DNA of 64,000 nucleotides from Actinoplanes octamycinicus. GTDB taxonomy: Bacteria; Actinomycetota; Actinomycetes; Mycobacteriales; Micromonosporaceae. The position numbers were made by a program, and so were the translations under genes. Within the stretch, counting starts at the first letter, position 1. Every line of letters begins with the position of its first letter. The stretch is from the NCBI RefSeq assembly GCF_014205225.1, contig NZ_JACHNB010000001.1, positions 3,391,501 to 3,455,500 of the forward strand. Direction: 5' to 3'. Positions 9,212 through 20,863 of the stretch are shown one piece after another. Under the pieces are notes generated by a model. That model did not search any database. It had not been told where the DNA came from and worked only from the letters and a program-made list of their open reading frames with translations.

Positions 9212-9255
9212 GGTTGTTCTTTTCCTCTCGGTTTTACGGTTTTGTGCAGAGAACC

Positions 9256-10206
9256 TTACGGGCAGCGGACGACCTGACCGGCGTAGGTCAGGCCACCGCC
9301 GAAGCCGAACAGCAGCACCGGCGCCCCGGAGGGCACCTCGCGGCGCTCGATCAGCTTGGACAGGGCGAGCGGCACACTGGCCGCCGAGGTGTTGCCGGAC
9401 TCCACCAGGTCCTTGGCGACGATCGCGTCCGGGCTCAGGCCGAGCCGCTTCACGATCCCGTCGATGATCCGGGTGTTCGCCTGGTGCGGCACGAAGGCGG
9501 CCAGCTCGGACGGCTCGACGCCGGCCCGGCGGCACGTCTCGATGGCGAACGGGGCGAGCGCGGTGGTCGCCCAGCGGAAGACGATCTGGCCCTCCTGCTT
9601 GATGTAGGGCTGCCAGCCCTCGATCCGCAGCACGTCGCCCTTGTCCGGGGCGGAACCCCAGAGCACCGGGCCGACGCCGACCGCCTCCTCCTCGGTGACC
9701 CCGGTGACCACGGCCGCGCCGGCCGCGTCGCCGAAGAGCACCGCGGTGGTGCGGTCCGACCAGTCGGTGACGTCGGAGAGCTTCTCCGCGCCGATCACGA
9801 TCGCGTTCCGGGCGGCGCCGGCGCGGATCGCGTGGTCGGCGCTGGCCATCGCGTAGGAGAAGCCGGAGCAGGCGGTGTTCAGGTCGTACGCGGCCGGGGC
9901 GACGATGCCGAGCTTGCTGGCCACCCGGGTCGCCACGTTGGGGCAGCGGTCGATCGACGAGCAGGTCGCGACGATCACCAGGTCGATGTCGGCGGCGGTC
10001 AGGCCGGAGGCGGCGAGCGCCTTCTCGGCGGCGAAGGTGGCCATGTCGGCGACCGTCTCGGTGTCGGCGATCCGGCGTTCCGCGATGCCGACCCGGTCCC
10101 GGATCCACTCGTCGTTGGTGTCCAGCGTCTTGGTCAGATCGTCGTTGGTGACCACGCGCGAGGGCTGGTAGTGGCCCATCGCGACGATGCGGGAACCCGC
10201 AATCAT
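9256..10206 (-). CDS. fabH: 3-oxoacyl-ACP synthase III
   Basis: This 316-residue enzyme starts fatty-acid synthesis by condensing an acyl-CoA primer with malonyl-ACP. Seen: the Cys-His-Asn triad in TACSGF (Cys113), VPHQAN (His about 241) and SGNTSAAS (Asn about 272). ATG 10206 follows a strong GGAGGAACAGG. In actinomycetes FabH often accepts branched primers, which would give iso/anteiso acids (family knowledge, not visible here). Confidence 0.95.
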   Translation of the reverse strand: MIAGSRIVAMGHYQPSRVVTNDDLTKTLDTNDEWIRDRVGIAERRIADTETVADMATFAAEKALAASGLTAADIDLVIVATCSSIDRCPNVATRVASKLGIVAPAAYDLNTACSGFSYAMASADHAIRAGAARNAIVIGAEKLSDVTDWSDRTTAVLFGDAAGAAVVTGVTEEEAVGVGPVLWGSAPDKGDVLRIEGWQPYIKQEGQIVFRWATTALAPFAIETCRRAGVEPSELAAFVPHQANTRIIDGIVKRLGLSPDAIVAKDLVESGNTSAASVPLALSKLIERREVPSGAPVLLFGFGGGLTYAGQVVRCP

Positions 10207-10237
10207 CCTGTTCCTCCTTCAGTCGCGACTGCGCGCG

Positions 10238-11167
10238 TCAGTGCTGTGCCGTGCTGTGCCGGGCGATCAGATCGCGCGCGGCGGGCAGGTCGTCCGGCGT
10301 GTTCAGGGTGACGATCTCCGGTGCGCCGTCGCCCTTCAGCTCGCGCTTGACCAGGCCGGCCAGGGTGCCGGCCGGGGGCAGCTCGAGCACGCCGGTGACC
10401 CCGAGCTCCTTGAGCGTGCGCATGCACAGGTCCCAGCGGACCGGTGCGGTGACCTGGCGGATCAGGCGGTCCAGCATCGCCGTCCCACCGGCCACGGCGG
10501 TGCCGTCCAGGTTCGACAACAGTGTCCGGGCCGGGTCGGTGACGGCCACCCCGGCGGCGGCCGTGGCCAGCGCGGTCTCGGCGGGCGCCATGAACGGCGT
10601 GTGGAACGCCCCGGCGACGGCCAGCGTGATCACCCGGGCCTTGGCCGGCGGGGCGGCGGCGAACTCGGCGAGCGCGTCCAGCGCCCCGGCGGCCACGATC
10701 TGGCCGGCGCCGTTGCGGTTGGCCGGGAACAGCCCGTGCTTCTCGATGGTGGCGACCACCTCGTCCGGGTCGCCGCCGAGCACCGCGGACATGCCGGTGG
10801 GCTGCAGCGCGCAGGCGGCGGCCATCTCCCGGCCGCGGACACCGGCCAGCGTGATGGCGTCGGCCGGGGTCAGCACCCCGGCCACCGCGGCGGCGCCGAG
10901 CTCGCCGACGCTGTGGCCGGCGACCACGTCGACCCGCTCCAGCGGCAGCTGCTCGGCGGCCAGCAGCGCGGCGGCGATCAGCAGCGGCTGGGTCCGGGCG
11001 GTGTCCTTGATCTCCTCGGCGTCCGCGTCGGTGCCGAGGTGCACGAGATCGACGCCGGCGAGTGCGGACCACCCGGTCAGGCGGTCACGAGCACCGGGCA
11101 GATCGAGCCACGGGGTGAGGAAGCCGGGCTTCTGGGAACCCTGGCCGGGGGAAAGTACGGCGAGCAC
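10238..11167 (-). CDS. fabD: malonyl-CoA:ACP transacylase
   Basis: This 309-residue enzyme loads malonate on ACP. Seen: an N-terminal GQGSQKPGF, the nucleophile GHSVGE (Ser about 92), and a GAFHTPFM His motif. The start is GTG 11167 with a weak GAAGA site. It is the first enzyme gene of the fab operon, 31 nt before fabH. Two inverted repeats at 11222-11260, about 55-95 nt upstream, look like an operator. Confidence 0.94.
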   Translation of the reverse strand: MLAVLSPGQGSQKPGFLTPWLDLPGARDRLTGWSALAGVDLVHLGTDADAEEIKDTARTQPLLIAAALLAAEQLPLERVDVVAGHSVGELGAAAVAGVLTPADAITLAGVRGREMAAACALQPTGMSAVLGGDPDEVVATIEKHGLFPANRNGAGQIVAAGALDALAEFAAAPPAKARVITLAVAGAFHTPFMAPAETALATAAAGVAVTDPARTLLSNLDGTAVAGGTAMLDRLIRQVTAPVRWDLCMRTLKELGVTGVLELPPAGTLAGLVKRELKGDGAPEIVTLNTPDDLPAARDLIARHSTAQH

Positions 11168-11221
11168 GTCTTCGACTCTTCCGGATCGGGGAGCGTTCCG
11201 GGGTTGCCGGGCGCGACCAAA

Positions 11222-11265
11222 CCCTACGACCAGCCTTGTAGGGTTCCTACAAATCGTAGGGGAAC
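11222..11265 (-). promoter_or_regulatory. putative fabD operator: two nested inverted repeats
   Basis: CCCTAC (11222) pairs with GTAGGG (11238), and CCTAC (11246) pairs with GTAGG (11256). The block sits between the fasR stop and fabD start in an AT-richer island. A FasR-family regulator binding here is an inference from gene order; Streptomyces FasR controls the fab operon. Confidence 0.5.
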
Positions 11266-11321
11266 TTGCCCAGTTTCAGCACTATTTGACGCGCTGGTCG
11301 TTGGATGTTGTCCGCTGTGAG

Positions 11322-12530
11322 TCATGTCGCAGGTTCCAGCCTGCCGATGGTCAGCGCCAGCCGCAGCGCGAAGGCGTCCCGGCCGTCCAGCGGGGACAAT
11401 CCGGTCACCTCGGCCACCCGGCGCAGCCGGTACCGGACCGTGTTCGGGTGCACGTAGAGCTCCCGGGCGGCGCTCTCCAGCACCCCGCCCGCCGCGAAGA
11501 ACGCGTCCAGCGTCTCCAGCAGCCCGCCGCCGGCCCGGGCCAGCCCGGCGTAGACGTCGTTGCGCAGCTTGCGCCGGGCGTCCATGTCGCCGGCCAGGGT
11601 CCGCTCCGGCAGCAGGTCGTCGGCGGCCACCGGGGTCGGCGCGCCGGGCCAGGCCGGCGCGGCGCGGAACCCGGCCAGGGCCGCCCGGGCCGACTCGGTG
11701 GCCTGCTCCAGGGTGGGCACCGCCGGACCGGCCACGATCGGCCCGTCGCCGAAGCTGGCCCGCAGCGCAGCCGCGGTGGCCACCGGGTCGGCCGCGCCGC
11801 CGACCACCGCGACCAGCCGGTCGCCGTGCACGCCGCCGATCACTTCCAGCCGGGCCCGGCGGGCGGCCCGGTAGACCGCGTGCAGCACCGCGGTGATGTC
11901 GCCGCCGGGGGAGCGGCCGACCACCACCGCGACCGGCGGGGTGTCCACCCAGCCCAGCGCGGCCGCCCGGCTGGCCAGCACGTCCGACGAGTCGCCGCGC
12001 AGCAGGGCGTCCACCAGCAGCGCCTGCAGCCGGGCGTCCCAGGCGCCGCGCGACTCGGCGGCCCGCGCGTAGACCCGGGCGGCGGAGAACGCGATCTCCC
12101 GGGAGAACCGCAGGATCGCCTGCAGCAGCAGGTCGTCCTCGCCCTTGGCGGCGAAGCCGGGCACCTCGGCCTCGGCCACGTCGATGGTCACCTTGATCAG
12201 CTGGACGGTCTGGGTCAGCGTGATCGCCCGGGCCAGGGCGCGCGGGGCGGCCGCGAACACCTCGTCGGAGATCTCCTGGGTGCTGGCCGCCACGGTGGCG
12301 CCCGAGCGCAGCCACTCGACCAGGGACCGGACGCCGGCCTGTGCGACGAGCATCACCCAGGACCGTTGATCGGCCGGCAGGGCGCGGAACCACGGCAGGG
12401 TCTCCTCCATCCGGCCCACCGCGGAACTCGCCAGGGCGCCGGCGTGCCGCTCGATCCGCCGCAACGTCGCAGGTTGCAGCGGGTTCGCCGGGGCTTCCGG
12501 CGGGGTATCGGTGCTTCGGCTCTCGGCCAC
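11322..12530 (-). CDS. fasR: PucR/CdaR-type regulator of fatty-acid synthesis (FasR-like)
   Basis: This 402-residue DNA-binding protein has an N-terminal helical sensor-like region (about 20-150), a middle GGDEF-like remnant (about 190-270), and a C-terminal PucR helix-turn-helix with LLETLDAFFAAGG and VHPNTVRYRLRRV (about 325-375). Its position directly before fabD matches SCO2386 FasR of S. coelicolor and Rv2242 of M. tuberculosis (recalled synteny). GTG 12530 has no strong ribosome site; the open frame offers no better start. It probably activates the operon in response to long-chain acyl-CoA, as reported for Streptomyces FasR. Confidence 0.85.
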   Translation of the reverse strand: MAESRSTDTPPEAPANPLQPATLRRIERHAGALASSAVGRMEETLPWFRALPADQRSWVMLVAQAGVRSLVEWLRSGATVAASTQEISDEVFAAAPRALARAITLTQTVQLIKVTIDVAEAEVPGFAAKGEDDLLLQAILRFSREIAFSAARVYARAAESRGAWDARLQALLVDALLRGDSSDVLASRAAALGWVDTPPVAVVVGRSPGGDITAVLHAVYRAARRARLEVIGGVHGDRLVAVVGGAADPVATAAALRASFGDGPIVAGPAVPTLEQATESARAALAGFRAAPAWPGAPTPVAADDLLPERTLAGDMDARRKLRNDVYAGLARAGGGLLETLDAFFAAGGVLESAARELYVHPNTVRYRLRRVAEVTGLSPLDGRDAFALRLALTIGRLEPAT

Positions 12531-12577
12531 GCGCCCAGCGTGTCACGCCACGATCGGCTGACGCGAACCGCGCCGGT

Positions 12578-12602
12578 TTCATTATTTTTATGACATTTGT
12601 CC
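12578..12602. promoter_or_regulatory. AT-rich island, candidate promoter of fasR
   Basis: A run rich in A and T (TTTCATTATTTTTATGACAT) stands out in more than 70% GC sequence, about 50-70 nt upstream of the fasR start. On the minus strand it offers TATAAT-like strings. The exact -35/-10 cannot be fixed. Confidence 0.3.
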
Positions 12603-12761
12603 GGTGTAGCGGTGCGCCCCTCCCGCGATTCCGGTCGGTGACCTGGCATCGTGTCCGACTAGTGCGTCCCGGCTGGGGTTCAACCCGGCGCCGGGCGTGC
12701 CGATGAAGAGACGGTGCCGAACAACCTGTCGACAGCCGAACCCGCGGATCGAGGAGGCGAG

Positions 12762-12995
12762 ATGATGGACCGGGACGATGCGCTGCGGGCCGAGATCGAC
12801 CCGACCCTCGAGGACCTGCCACCGGTGGCCGAGGAGGAGCCGTTGCTCCTGTCGGACCAGGTCATCGGCTCGGAGCCGGGCCGGGTCGGATGCCGGACCG
12901 AGCTGCGTGGCTGGGCCGGCGCGCATCTGCACGGCGCGGTGCGGCCGCGTCGCCGGGCCGCCGGGCGGGGTCGCCCGCCGGGCCGCTGGTGCTGA
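12762..12995 (+). CDS. small hypothetical protein with Arg-rich tail
   Basis: This 77-residue reading frame starts at ATG 12762 directly after a near-ideal GAGGAGG site. The N-terminal 45 residues are acidic (EIDPTLEDLPPVAEEEP) and the tail is Arg/Gly-rich and basic. No known family was recognised, and no membrane segment is present. The strong ribosome site is the main evidence that it is translated. Confidence 0.5.
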   Translation: MMDRDDALRAEIDPTLEDLPPVAEEEPLLLSDQVIGSEPGRVGCRTELRGWAGAHLHGAVRPRRRAAGRGRPPGRWC

Positions 12996-13195
12996 GCTGA
13001 TCTTTCCGGCTTCGATCCGCCGGGCCGCGGCCGGCTCGGGCCGCCCGGCGGGTCACGGTTCCCTTCGCGCTTCGCGCCCCTGAGGTACGCCCCGCGCCGC
13101 GCGCCCAGCGTTTCACGACTTTTCCGTACGGACCGCGCGGAACGGTCGCCCTTCGTGCGTGGCCTGCGGATAGTTTCTTTTCGGGCGTCGCTCGC

Positions 13196-13867
13196 GTGAC
13201 GGCCCCGGTGGCCGGCTCACCCCGACGGGTGAGTGGCGGCGGTGGCCCGGGCGCGTTCCCCCGGCCGGAGCGCCCGGACTGGTCAGGTGAACAGGTGGAC
13301 GACAAGAGACGGCTGATCCTCGACCAGGCGCTCGCCCTGGTGGACGAACGTGGTCTGGCCGCCATGTCGATGCGGGCGGTGGCCGAGCGGGTGGGGCTCA
13401 CCTCGATGGCGCTCTACCCGTACGTCGGCGGCAAGGACGCCCTGCTCGACGGCCTGGTCGACCTGCTGCACCTGGAACTGGGCACCGCGGTCGGCGACGA
13501 CCTGGCGGACATCGACTGGCGGCGCCGGCTGCGGGCGCTGGGCCGGGCCGTGCGCTCGCTCGCCCACGCCCACCCCAGCGCCTTCCCGCTGCTGCTGAAC
13601 CGTTCCGCGGCCGGCGCCTCGGCGTCCTGGCTGATCGCGGCGCTGCGCGGCATCCTGCACGACGCCGGGGTGCCGGACGGCGCGGTGCCCCGGCTGGCCC
13701 GGCTGATCTGCGCGTTCCTGCTCGGCTACACCACCGGCGAGGTCACCGGCGGCCTGCCCGCGGTGGAGCCGGCCGCCTGCCCGGGCGACGCCGAGTTCGA
13801 CGCCGACCTGGAGGACCTGCTCGGCCTGGTGGAGCAGGCAGCCGCCCGCGCCCACCAGCCCCGCTAG
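13196..13867 (+). CDS. TetR/AcrR family transcriptional regulator
   Basis: A 223-residue frame, or about 190 residues if it begins at GTG 13295. The helix-turn-helix lies at about 38-85 (LILDQALALVDERGLAAMS, then RAVAERVGLTSMALYPYV). The C-terminal half is a TetR_C-like ligand domain. The first 33 residues are Gly/Pro-rich and may not be translated, and neither start has a clear ribosome site. The regulated genes cannot be inferred: the neighbours are a small hypothetical and a repeat-filled gap. Confidence 0.85.
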   Translation: MTAPVAGSPRRVSGGGGPGAFPRPERPDWSGEQVDDKRRLILDQALALVDERGLAAMSMRAVAERVGLTSMALYPYVGGKDALLDGLVDLLHLELGTAVGDDLADIDWRRRLRALGRAVRSLAHAHPSAFPLLLNRSAAGASASWLIAALRGILHDAGVPDGAVPRLARLICAFLLGYTTGEVTGGLPAVEPAACPGDAEFDADLEDLLGLVEQAAARAHQPR

Positions 13868-13897
13868 CCACCGGACCGCACCGCGCGTCACGGTCCC

Positions 13898-13950
13898 GGC
13901 TGGCCCTCACGGGTGTCTCGACCGCTGCGAGGCACCCCTCACGCCCAGCC
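13898..13950. repeat. 53-bp palindrome, copy B (imperfect)
   Basis: Same length and outer GGCTGG/CCAGCC ends as the other copies, but the arms carry several mismatches. First of the 104-bp tandem units. Confidence 0.85.
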
Positions 13951-14001
13951 GAGGCCGCGACGCGCGTTGTGGCCCGGACCGCGGCGCGCCTCGCGGCCGT
14001 C

Positions 14002-14054
14002 GGCTGGTTGTCAGGGGTGTCTCGAGGGGTCTGAGGCACCCGTGAGGCCCAGCC
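14002..14054. repeat. 53-bp palindrome, copy C (imperfect)
   Basis: It has the core CAGGGGTGTCTC on the left and GAGGCACCCGTGA on the right. It is identical to copy D 104 bp further on. Confidence 0.85.
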
Positions 14055-14105
14055 GGGGCCGCGACGCGCGTTGTGGCCTGGACCGCGGCGTGCCTCGCGG
14101 CCGTC

Positions 14106-14158
14106 GGCTGGTTGTCAGGGGTGTCTCGAGGGGTCTGAGGCACCCGTGAGGCCCAGCC
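14106..14158. repeat. 53-bp palindrome, copy D (imperfect)
   Basis: Sequence-identical to copy C; the flanking spacer differs by only a few bases, so the duplication is recent. Confidence 0.85.
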
Positions 14159-14408
14159 GGGACCGTGACGCGCGGTGCGGTCGTGAGCGGGCGCGGGCCT
14201 TGCGTTTCCGCCCGCGGGCCCGCATGACACGCGCTGCGGTCTGGAGTGGGCCGGGGCATCGCGGGCCGGTTGCCACGGGGCTGCGAGTCGTACCAGAAAA
14301 AGATGCGTGGGAATCGGGGGGCATCGCGGCAGCGGGGATGGTTTTCGCCGGAAAGACGAACGCCCTGGCTCGCGGAGGGTCCGGAGCCAGGGCGGGTGGT
14401 GCGGTGAG

Positions 14409-15140
14409 TCAGACGCGGCGGCGGATCAGGAACGCCATGCCGGCCAGGCCGGTCAGGATGACCAGCAGGACCGCGCCGTTGAGCAGCAGCAGCTGGCGCA
14501 TCTGGCCGAACAGCTGGCCGGCGCCGCCGACCGGGTCGAGCTCGGACTGGTCCAAGGTCTCGCCCACGCCGCCGCCGATGCCGCCGTTGACCACGTCCGG
14601 TTTCGCCTTCAGCGGGACGCCGCTGAGCCGCAGCGACTCGGACATCGACTGCCGGCCGTAGAACCAGCCGTCCGTCTGCCGTTTGCCGGCGGCCGGCTGG
14701 GTCGCCGGCCGGTGCGCCCGCGGACCGCCGGTGGCCAGCGGGTACAGCTCGTACTCCTGGGCGGCCTTCTCGCCGATCAACACCTGGACCAGGTATTTCG
14801 GGCCGAGCTTGGCGGACTTGCCCGGAGGCGAGGCCTGCGGCTGCGCGGTGGCCAGCCAGCCCACCTCGGTGATCAGCATCCGGAACAGTTTCGGGTCCTC
14901 GCCCTGCAGGACCTTGATCCCCTCCTCCGGCACGCCCTGGCCGGTGATGTGGATCCCGTTCGGCTGCGCTTTCGGTGCGGCCGGCGGCTTGGCCGTCGGT
15001 TTGGTCGCCGGGATCGTGCCGCTCTGCCCGGCGGTCTCGGCCTGCGCCGCCGCCGGGGTGGTGCCGAGTGCCAGTGCCGCCGCGATCGTCAACGCGCCGG
15101 CCGCCGTCGCCACCCGTTTCATCGCTCGTCGAACCACCAT
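14409..15140 (-). CDS. secreted, membrane-anchored protein of unknown function
   Basis: This 243-residue protein has an N-terminal signal peptide (MVVRRAMKRVATAAGALTIA then AAALALGTTPAAAQA), a Pro/Lys/Thr-rich linker, an extracellular domain of about 150 residues, and a C-terminal membrane helix LLLLNGAVLLVILTGLAGMA followed by RRRV. The topology is exported domain, membrane anchor, short basic tail. ATG 15140 is chosen over an upstream ATG because GGGGGAGG lies just before it. The domain was not recognised. Confidence 0.8.
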   Translation of the reverse strand: MVVRRAMKRVATAAGALTIAAALALGTTPAAAQAETAGQSGTIPATKPTAKPPAAPKAQPNGIHITGQGVPEEGIKVLQGEDPKLFRMLITEVGWLATAQPQASPPGKSAKLGPKYLVQVLIGEKAAQEYELYPLATGGPRAHRPATQPAAGKRQTDGWFYGRQSMSESLRLSGVPLKAKPDVVNGGIGGGVGETLDQSELDPVGGAGQLFGQMRQLLLLNGAVLLVILTGLAGMAFLIRRRV

Positions 15141-15444
15141 CCGACCTCCCCCGCCCGTGGATGACATGGTTTCGTGAACCGCTGCTCATGCGCCGGCGAT
15201 GACCGGCACGCGGCATCGCTCTCCAGCCTTCCCGAGCACCGGCCCCGTCGCATCCGGAGACAGGGTTATTTGGAGCTATGTGGGGGGACGACCGCGGAGG
15301 ACGGTAAAGCCGTTGATCAGCGGCCGAATATTACCCAGTCGCCGCAACGCGTGGGGGCGGCGGCCACCCATGTAGCGGACCGCATCACCGCATTCGACGA
15401 CCAGCTATGGCGGCCGGCCGCCGAATGCGGTAAAAGGGGGTCGA
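15141..15444. other. intergenic region upstream of the membrane-anchored gene
   Basis: No gene is supported in these 304 bases; short frames are shadows. It contains an AT-richer patch near 15265-15285 that may hold the promoter of the minus-strand gene, and an inverted repeat at 15387-15431. Confidence 0.6.
15387..15431 (-). terminator. inverted repeat, possible gltX terminator
   Basis: ACCGCATTCG (15387-15396) and CGAATGCGGT (15422-15431) are perfect 10-bp arms with a GC-rich interior, just 3' of gltX. There is no T-run, so a terminator role is tentative. Confidence 0.5.
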
Positions 15445-16857
15445 TCAGGCGGAAAGCCGTGCGCGGGCGGCGGCGATCCGGGCCAGCGTGCGCTCCCGGC
15501 CGAGCAGCTCGATCGACTCGAAGAGCGGCAGGCCGACGGTCCGCCCGGTCACCGCGACCCGGACCGGCGCCTGGGTCTTGCCCAGTTTCAGCCCGCGGGC
15601 CTCGCCGACCTGCTCCAACGCCGCCTTGAGCGGCTCGGCGGTCCAGTCGGTGAGCGCGGCGAAGGCCTCGGCGGCGCCGTCCAGGATGTCGGCCGCGCCC
15701 TCCTTCATCGCTTTGGCCCAGGACGCCTCGTCGTCGACCGGCTGGTCGAGGAAGAGGAAGTCCACGTTCTCCACGATCTCGGAGAGCACCGCGATCCGGG
15801 TCTGCGCGAGCGGGGCGATCGTGGTGAAGATCTCCGCGTCGAACGCCGCCGGGTCCCACGGCGGGGCCGGGATGGTGTCGGTGCCGGTCAGCCACGGCGC
15901 GCAGACCTGGGTGAACTCGCTCGGGGTGAGCGCCCGGATGTACTCCCCGTTGAACGCGCGGAGCTTCTTGACGTCGAAGAAGGCCGGGGCGTGGTTGACG
16001 TCCTCGATCCGGTACTCCTCCTCGACCACCGACCACGGGACGATCTCCCGGTCGCCGCTGGGCGCCCAGCCGAGCAGCATCAGGTAGTTGCGCATCGCGG
16101 CGGCGAGGTAGCCCTCGTCCCGGTACGACTCCAGCGCCACCTTGTCCCGCCGCTTCGACAGTTTCTGCCGCTTCTCGTTGACGATGACCGGGACGTGGCC
16201 CCAGACCGGCGGGGTGACGCCGAGCGCCTCCCAGAGCAGCTGCTGCTTCGGCGTGTTCGGCAGGTGCTCCTCGGCGCGGAACACGTGGGTGATCCCCATG
16301 CTCATGTCGTCGACCACGTTGGCCAGCAGGAAGACCGCCGAGCCGTCGGAGCGGGCGATGACGAAGTCCTCGATCAACTTGTTCTCGAAGGTGGGCTTGC
16401 CGCGGACCAGGTCGACGACCACCGTCTCGCCCTCGTCCGGCGTGCGGAAACGCAGCGCGCGGCCCTCGCCCGGGCCGAGCGCCCGCTCGCGGCAGAAGCC
16501 GTCGTAGCCGGTGTGCGTGTTGCCGGTCCGGGCGACCACGTCCTCGCGCTTGCAGTCGCAGTAGTAGGCCTTGCCCTCGCCGTAGAGCCGGGTGGCGGCG
16601 GCGGTGTGGTCGGCCGCGTAGGACGACTGGTAGTAGGGGCCCTCGTACGTCCCGCGCTCGATGCCGATCCAGTCCAGCGCCGAGATGATGCCCTCGGTCC
16701 ACTCGGGCTTGTTGCGGGCCGCGTCGGTGTCCTCGATCCGGAGCACGAAGACACCGCCGTGCTGCTGGGCGTAGATCCAGTTCTGCAGCGCCGAGCGGGC
16801 GCCGCCGACGTGGAACATGCCGGTGGGGGAGGGAGCGAAACGTACGCGAACAGTCAC
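15445..16857 (-). CDS. gltX: glutamyl-tRNA synthetase
   Basis: This 470-residue class I aminoacyl-tRNA synthetase charges tRNA-Glu (and tRNA-Gln for later amidation in actinobacteria). Seen: the HIGH-type motif in [18 protein letters not shown] near the N-terminus, a zinc-binding-like CDCKRED region, the KMSKS-type loop KLSKR, and a helical anticodon-binding C-half. Length is normal. The start is GTG 16857, with no strong ribosome site; it may be leaderless. Confidence 0.95.
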   Translation of the reverse strand: MTVRVRFAPSPTGMFHVGGARSALQNWIYAQQHGGVFVLRIEDTDAARNKPEWTEGIISALDWIGIERGTYEGPYYQSSYAADHTAAATRLYGEGKAYYCDCKREDVVARTGNTHTGYDGFCRERALGPGEGRALRFRTPDEGETVVVDLVRGKPTFENKLIEDFVIARSDGSAVFLLANVVDDMSMGITHVFRAEEHLPNTPKQQLLWEALGVTPPVWGHVPVIVNEKRQKLSKRRDKVALESYRDEGYLAAAMRNYLMLLGWAPSGDREIVPWSVVEEEYRIEDVNHAPAFFDVKKLRAFNGEYIRALTPSEFTQVCAPWLTGTDTIPAPPWDPAAFDAEIFTTIAPLAQTRIAVLSEIVENVDFLFLDQPVDDEASWAKAMKEGAADILDGAAEAFAALTDWTAEPLKAALEQVGEARGLKLGKTQAPVRVAVTGRTVGLPLFESIELLGRERTLARIAAARARLSA

Positions 16858-16888
16858 GGGCCCAGCCTACCGAGGTCGTCGAGTGCCG

Positions 16889-16927
16889 CTTGACACACGC
16901 CGGTCGAGAGGCTTACTTTACCGAGGC
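16889..16927 (+). promoter_or_regulatory. candidate sigma-70-type promoter
   Basis: TTGACA at 16889 is followed after 17 nt by TTACTT, about 45-55 nt before the reductase-like gene. The nearby GTTAATTAAC is palindromic. The -35 match is perfect; the -10 is weak. Confidence 0.45.
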
Positions 16928-16965
16928 GTTAATTAACTAGATCGTCAAATACAGAGGTGAGCGAG

Positions 16966-17499
16966 ATGGGCAAGGTTGTCGCGGTGGAGTACGTGACGCT
17001 CGACGGCGTTTTCGAGGAGCCGGCCTGGAGCGGGCCGTACTTCAACGACGAGCTGAGCGCCTGGCAGGCGGAGAACCTGCGGGAGGCCGACGCGCTGCTG
17101 CTCGGCCGCCGCACCTACGAGGGCTTCAAGTCCGCCTGGCCGCAGATGGAGGAGGCGACCGGCGACTTCGGCGTCAAGATGAACACGATGCCCAAGCACG
17201 TGGCCACCACGACGCTGACCCAGCCGGAGTGGAACGCGACCTTCGTCGAGGGCGAGGTGGCCGACGCGGTGGCCAAGCTCAAGACCGAGCCGGGGACGCT
17301 GCTGATCAACGGCAGCGGCTCCCTGGTGAACTACCTGACCCGGCACAACCTGATCGACGAGTACCGGATCATGATCTACCCGGTGGTGCAGGGCGAGGGC
17401 CGCCGGCTCTGGGACGACGGCACCAAGATCGCTCTGTCGGTCACCAAGTCCTGGCAGACCTCGACCGGCGTGCAGGTCGTCACCTACGTCCCGGCCTGA
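16966..17499 (+). CDS. dihydrofolate reductase / RibD C-terminal family protein
   Basis: This 177-residue protein has the DHFR-like fold used by RibD C-terminal domains. Seen: an N-terminal GKVVAVEYVTLDGVFEEP, the nucleotide-contacting LLLGRRTYEGF, and NGSGSLVNYLTRHNLIDEYR. Such stand-alone members are NADPH-binding reductases of unknown substrate. ATG 16966 is preceded by AGAGGTGAG; GTG 16957 is a possible alternative. Divergent from gltX, with its own promoter candidate. Confidence 0.85.
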   Translation: MGKVVAVEYVTLDGVFEEPAWSGPYFNDELSAWQAENLREADALLLGRRTYEGFKSAWPQMEEATGDFGVKMNTMPKHVATTTLTQPEWNATFVEGEVADAVAKLKTEPGTLLINGSGSLVNYLTRHNLIDEYRIMIYPVVQGEGRRLWDDGTKIALSVTKSWQTSTGVQVVTYVPA

Positions 17500-17515
17500 A
17501 TCGCCGACACGACGA

Positions 17516-17542
17516 GGGCCCGCCGCGAAACGCGACGGGCCC
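17516..17542. terminator. bidirectional hairpin between convergent genes
   Basis: GGGCCCG and CGGGCCC arms with an inner CGCG/CGCG pair and AAA loop lie between the reductase-like gene and aceE. There is no T-run, typical for high-GC actinomycetes. Confidence 0.7.
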
Positions 17543-17558
17543 CGAAATGATCAGACGA

Positions 17559-20297
<2,739 letters not shown>

Positions 20298-20449
20298 AGG
20301 CAATCCTCTTGGTTGAGTGTCGGAACCGGTGCGATCCAGGTGGCGTATCGCCCGGAGGTCTCCATCCTGCCTCTTAACGGTGGGCATCGTCACGCCTAAC
20401 GGTCGGCGCAGCGATGCGCGACACATGTACTGACCAGTAACTTCTTCGG

Positions 20450-20854
20450 TCACCCGTTGAGGAACGAGAAGCGCACCTGGCGGGACGGGTTGTCGCCGTT
20501 CGGGTCGACCAGGCAGATCGACTGCCAGGTGCCCAGCGCGATCCGGCCGCCGAGCACCGGGAGGGTGGCGTACGGCGGGATCCAGGCCGGCAGCACGTGA
20601 TCGCGCCCGTGCCCGCGGGAGCCGTGCCGGTGCCGCCACTTGTCCACGGCCGGCAGCAGGTCGTCGATCGCGGTCAGCAGGTCGTCGTCGGAGCCGGCGC
20701 CGGTCTCGATGACGGCCAGCCCGGCCGTCGCGTGCGGCACGAAGACGTGCAGCAGGCCGTCCTGCTCGGACGCCACGAACTCCTCGGCCTGCCGGGTGAT
20801 GTCGACGACGACCGGCCGGTCCCCGGTCCGTACCGTGATCACTTCACTACGCAT
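20450..20854 (-). CDS. YjbQ family protein (secondary thiamine-phosphate synthase type)
   Basis: This 134-residue UPF0047 protein has the signature His cluster [14 protein letters not shown] and [10 protein letters not shown], ending [10 protein letters not shown]. Family members show weak thiamine-phosphate synthase activity in vitro; the true role is uncertain. It lies between two ThDP-enzyme genes, aceE and the fused E1-like gene, an interesting context. ATG 20854 is the only sensible start. Confidence 0.88.
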   Translation of the reverse strand: MRSEVITVRTGDRPVVVDITRQAEEFVASEQDGLLHVFVPHATAGLAVIETGAGSDDDLLTAIDDLLPAVDKWRHRHGSRGHGRDHVLPAWIPPYATLPVLGGRIALGTWQSICLVDPNGDNPSRQVRFSFLNG

Positions 20855-20863
20855 CGGACGAGC

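Larger units (their letters stand above)
13868..14408. repeat. gene-free gap: three tandem 104-bp units, each with a 53-bp palindrome
   Basis: This convergent gap holds three head-to-tail units of exactly 104 bp beginning at 13897, 14001 and 14105, each starting with a palindrome copy. From 14190 to 14340 lies an inverted relative of the 6080-6200 module, ending in CGAGTCGTACCAGAAAAAG at 14284. No gene is supported; frames through it end Arg-His-Pro-stop. Confidence 0.9.
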
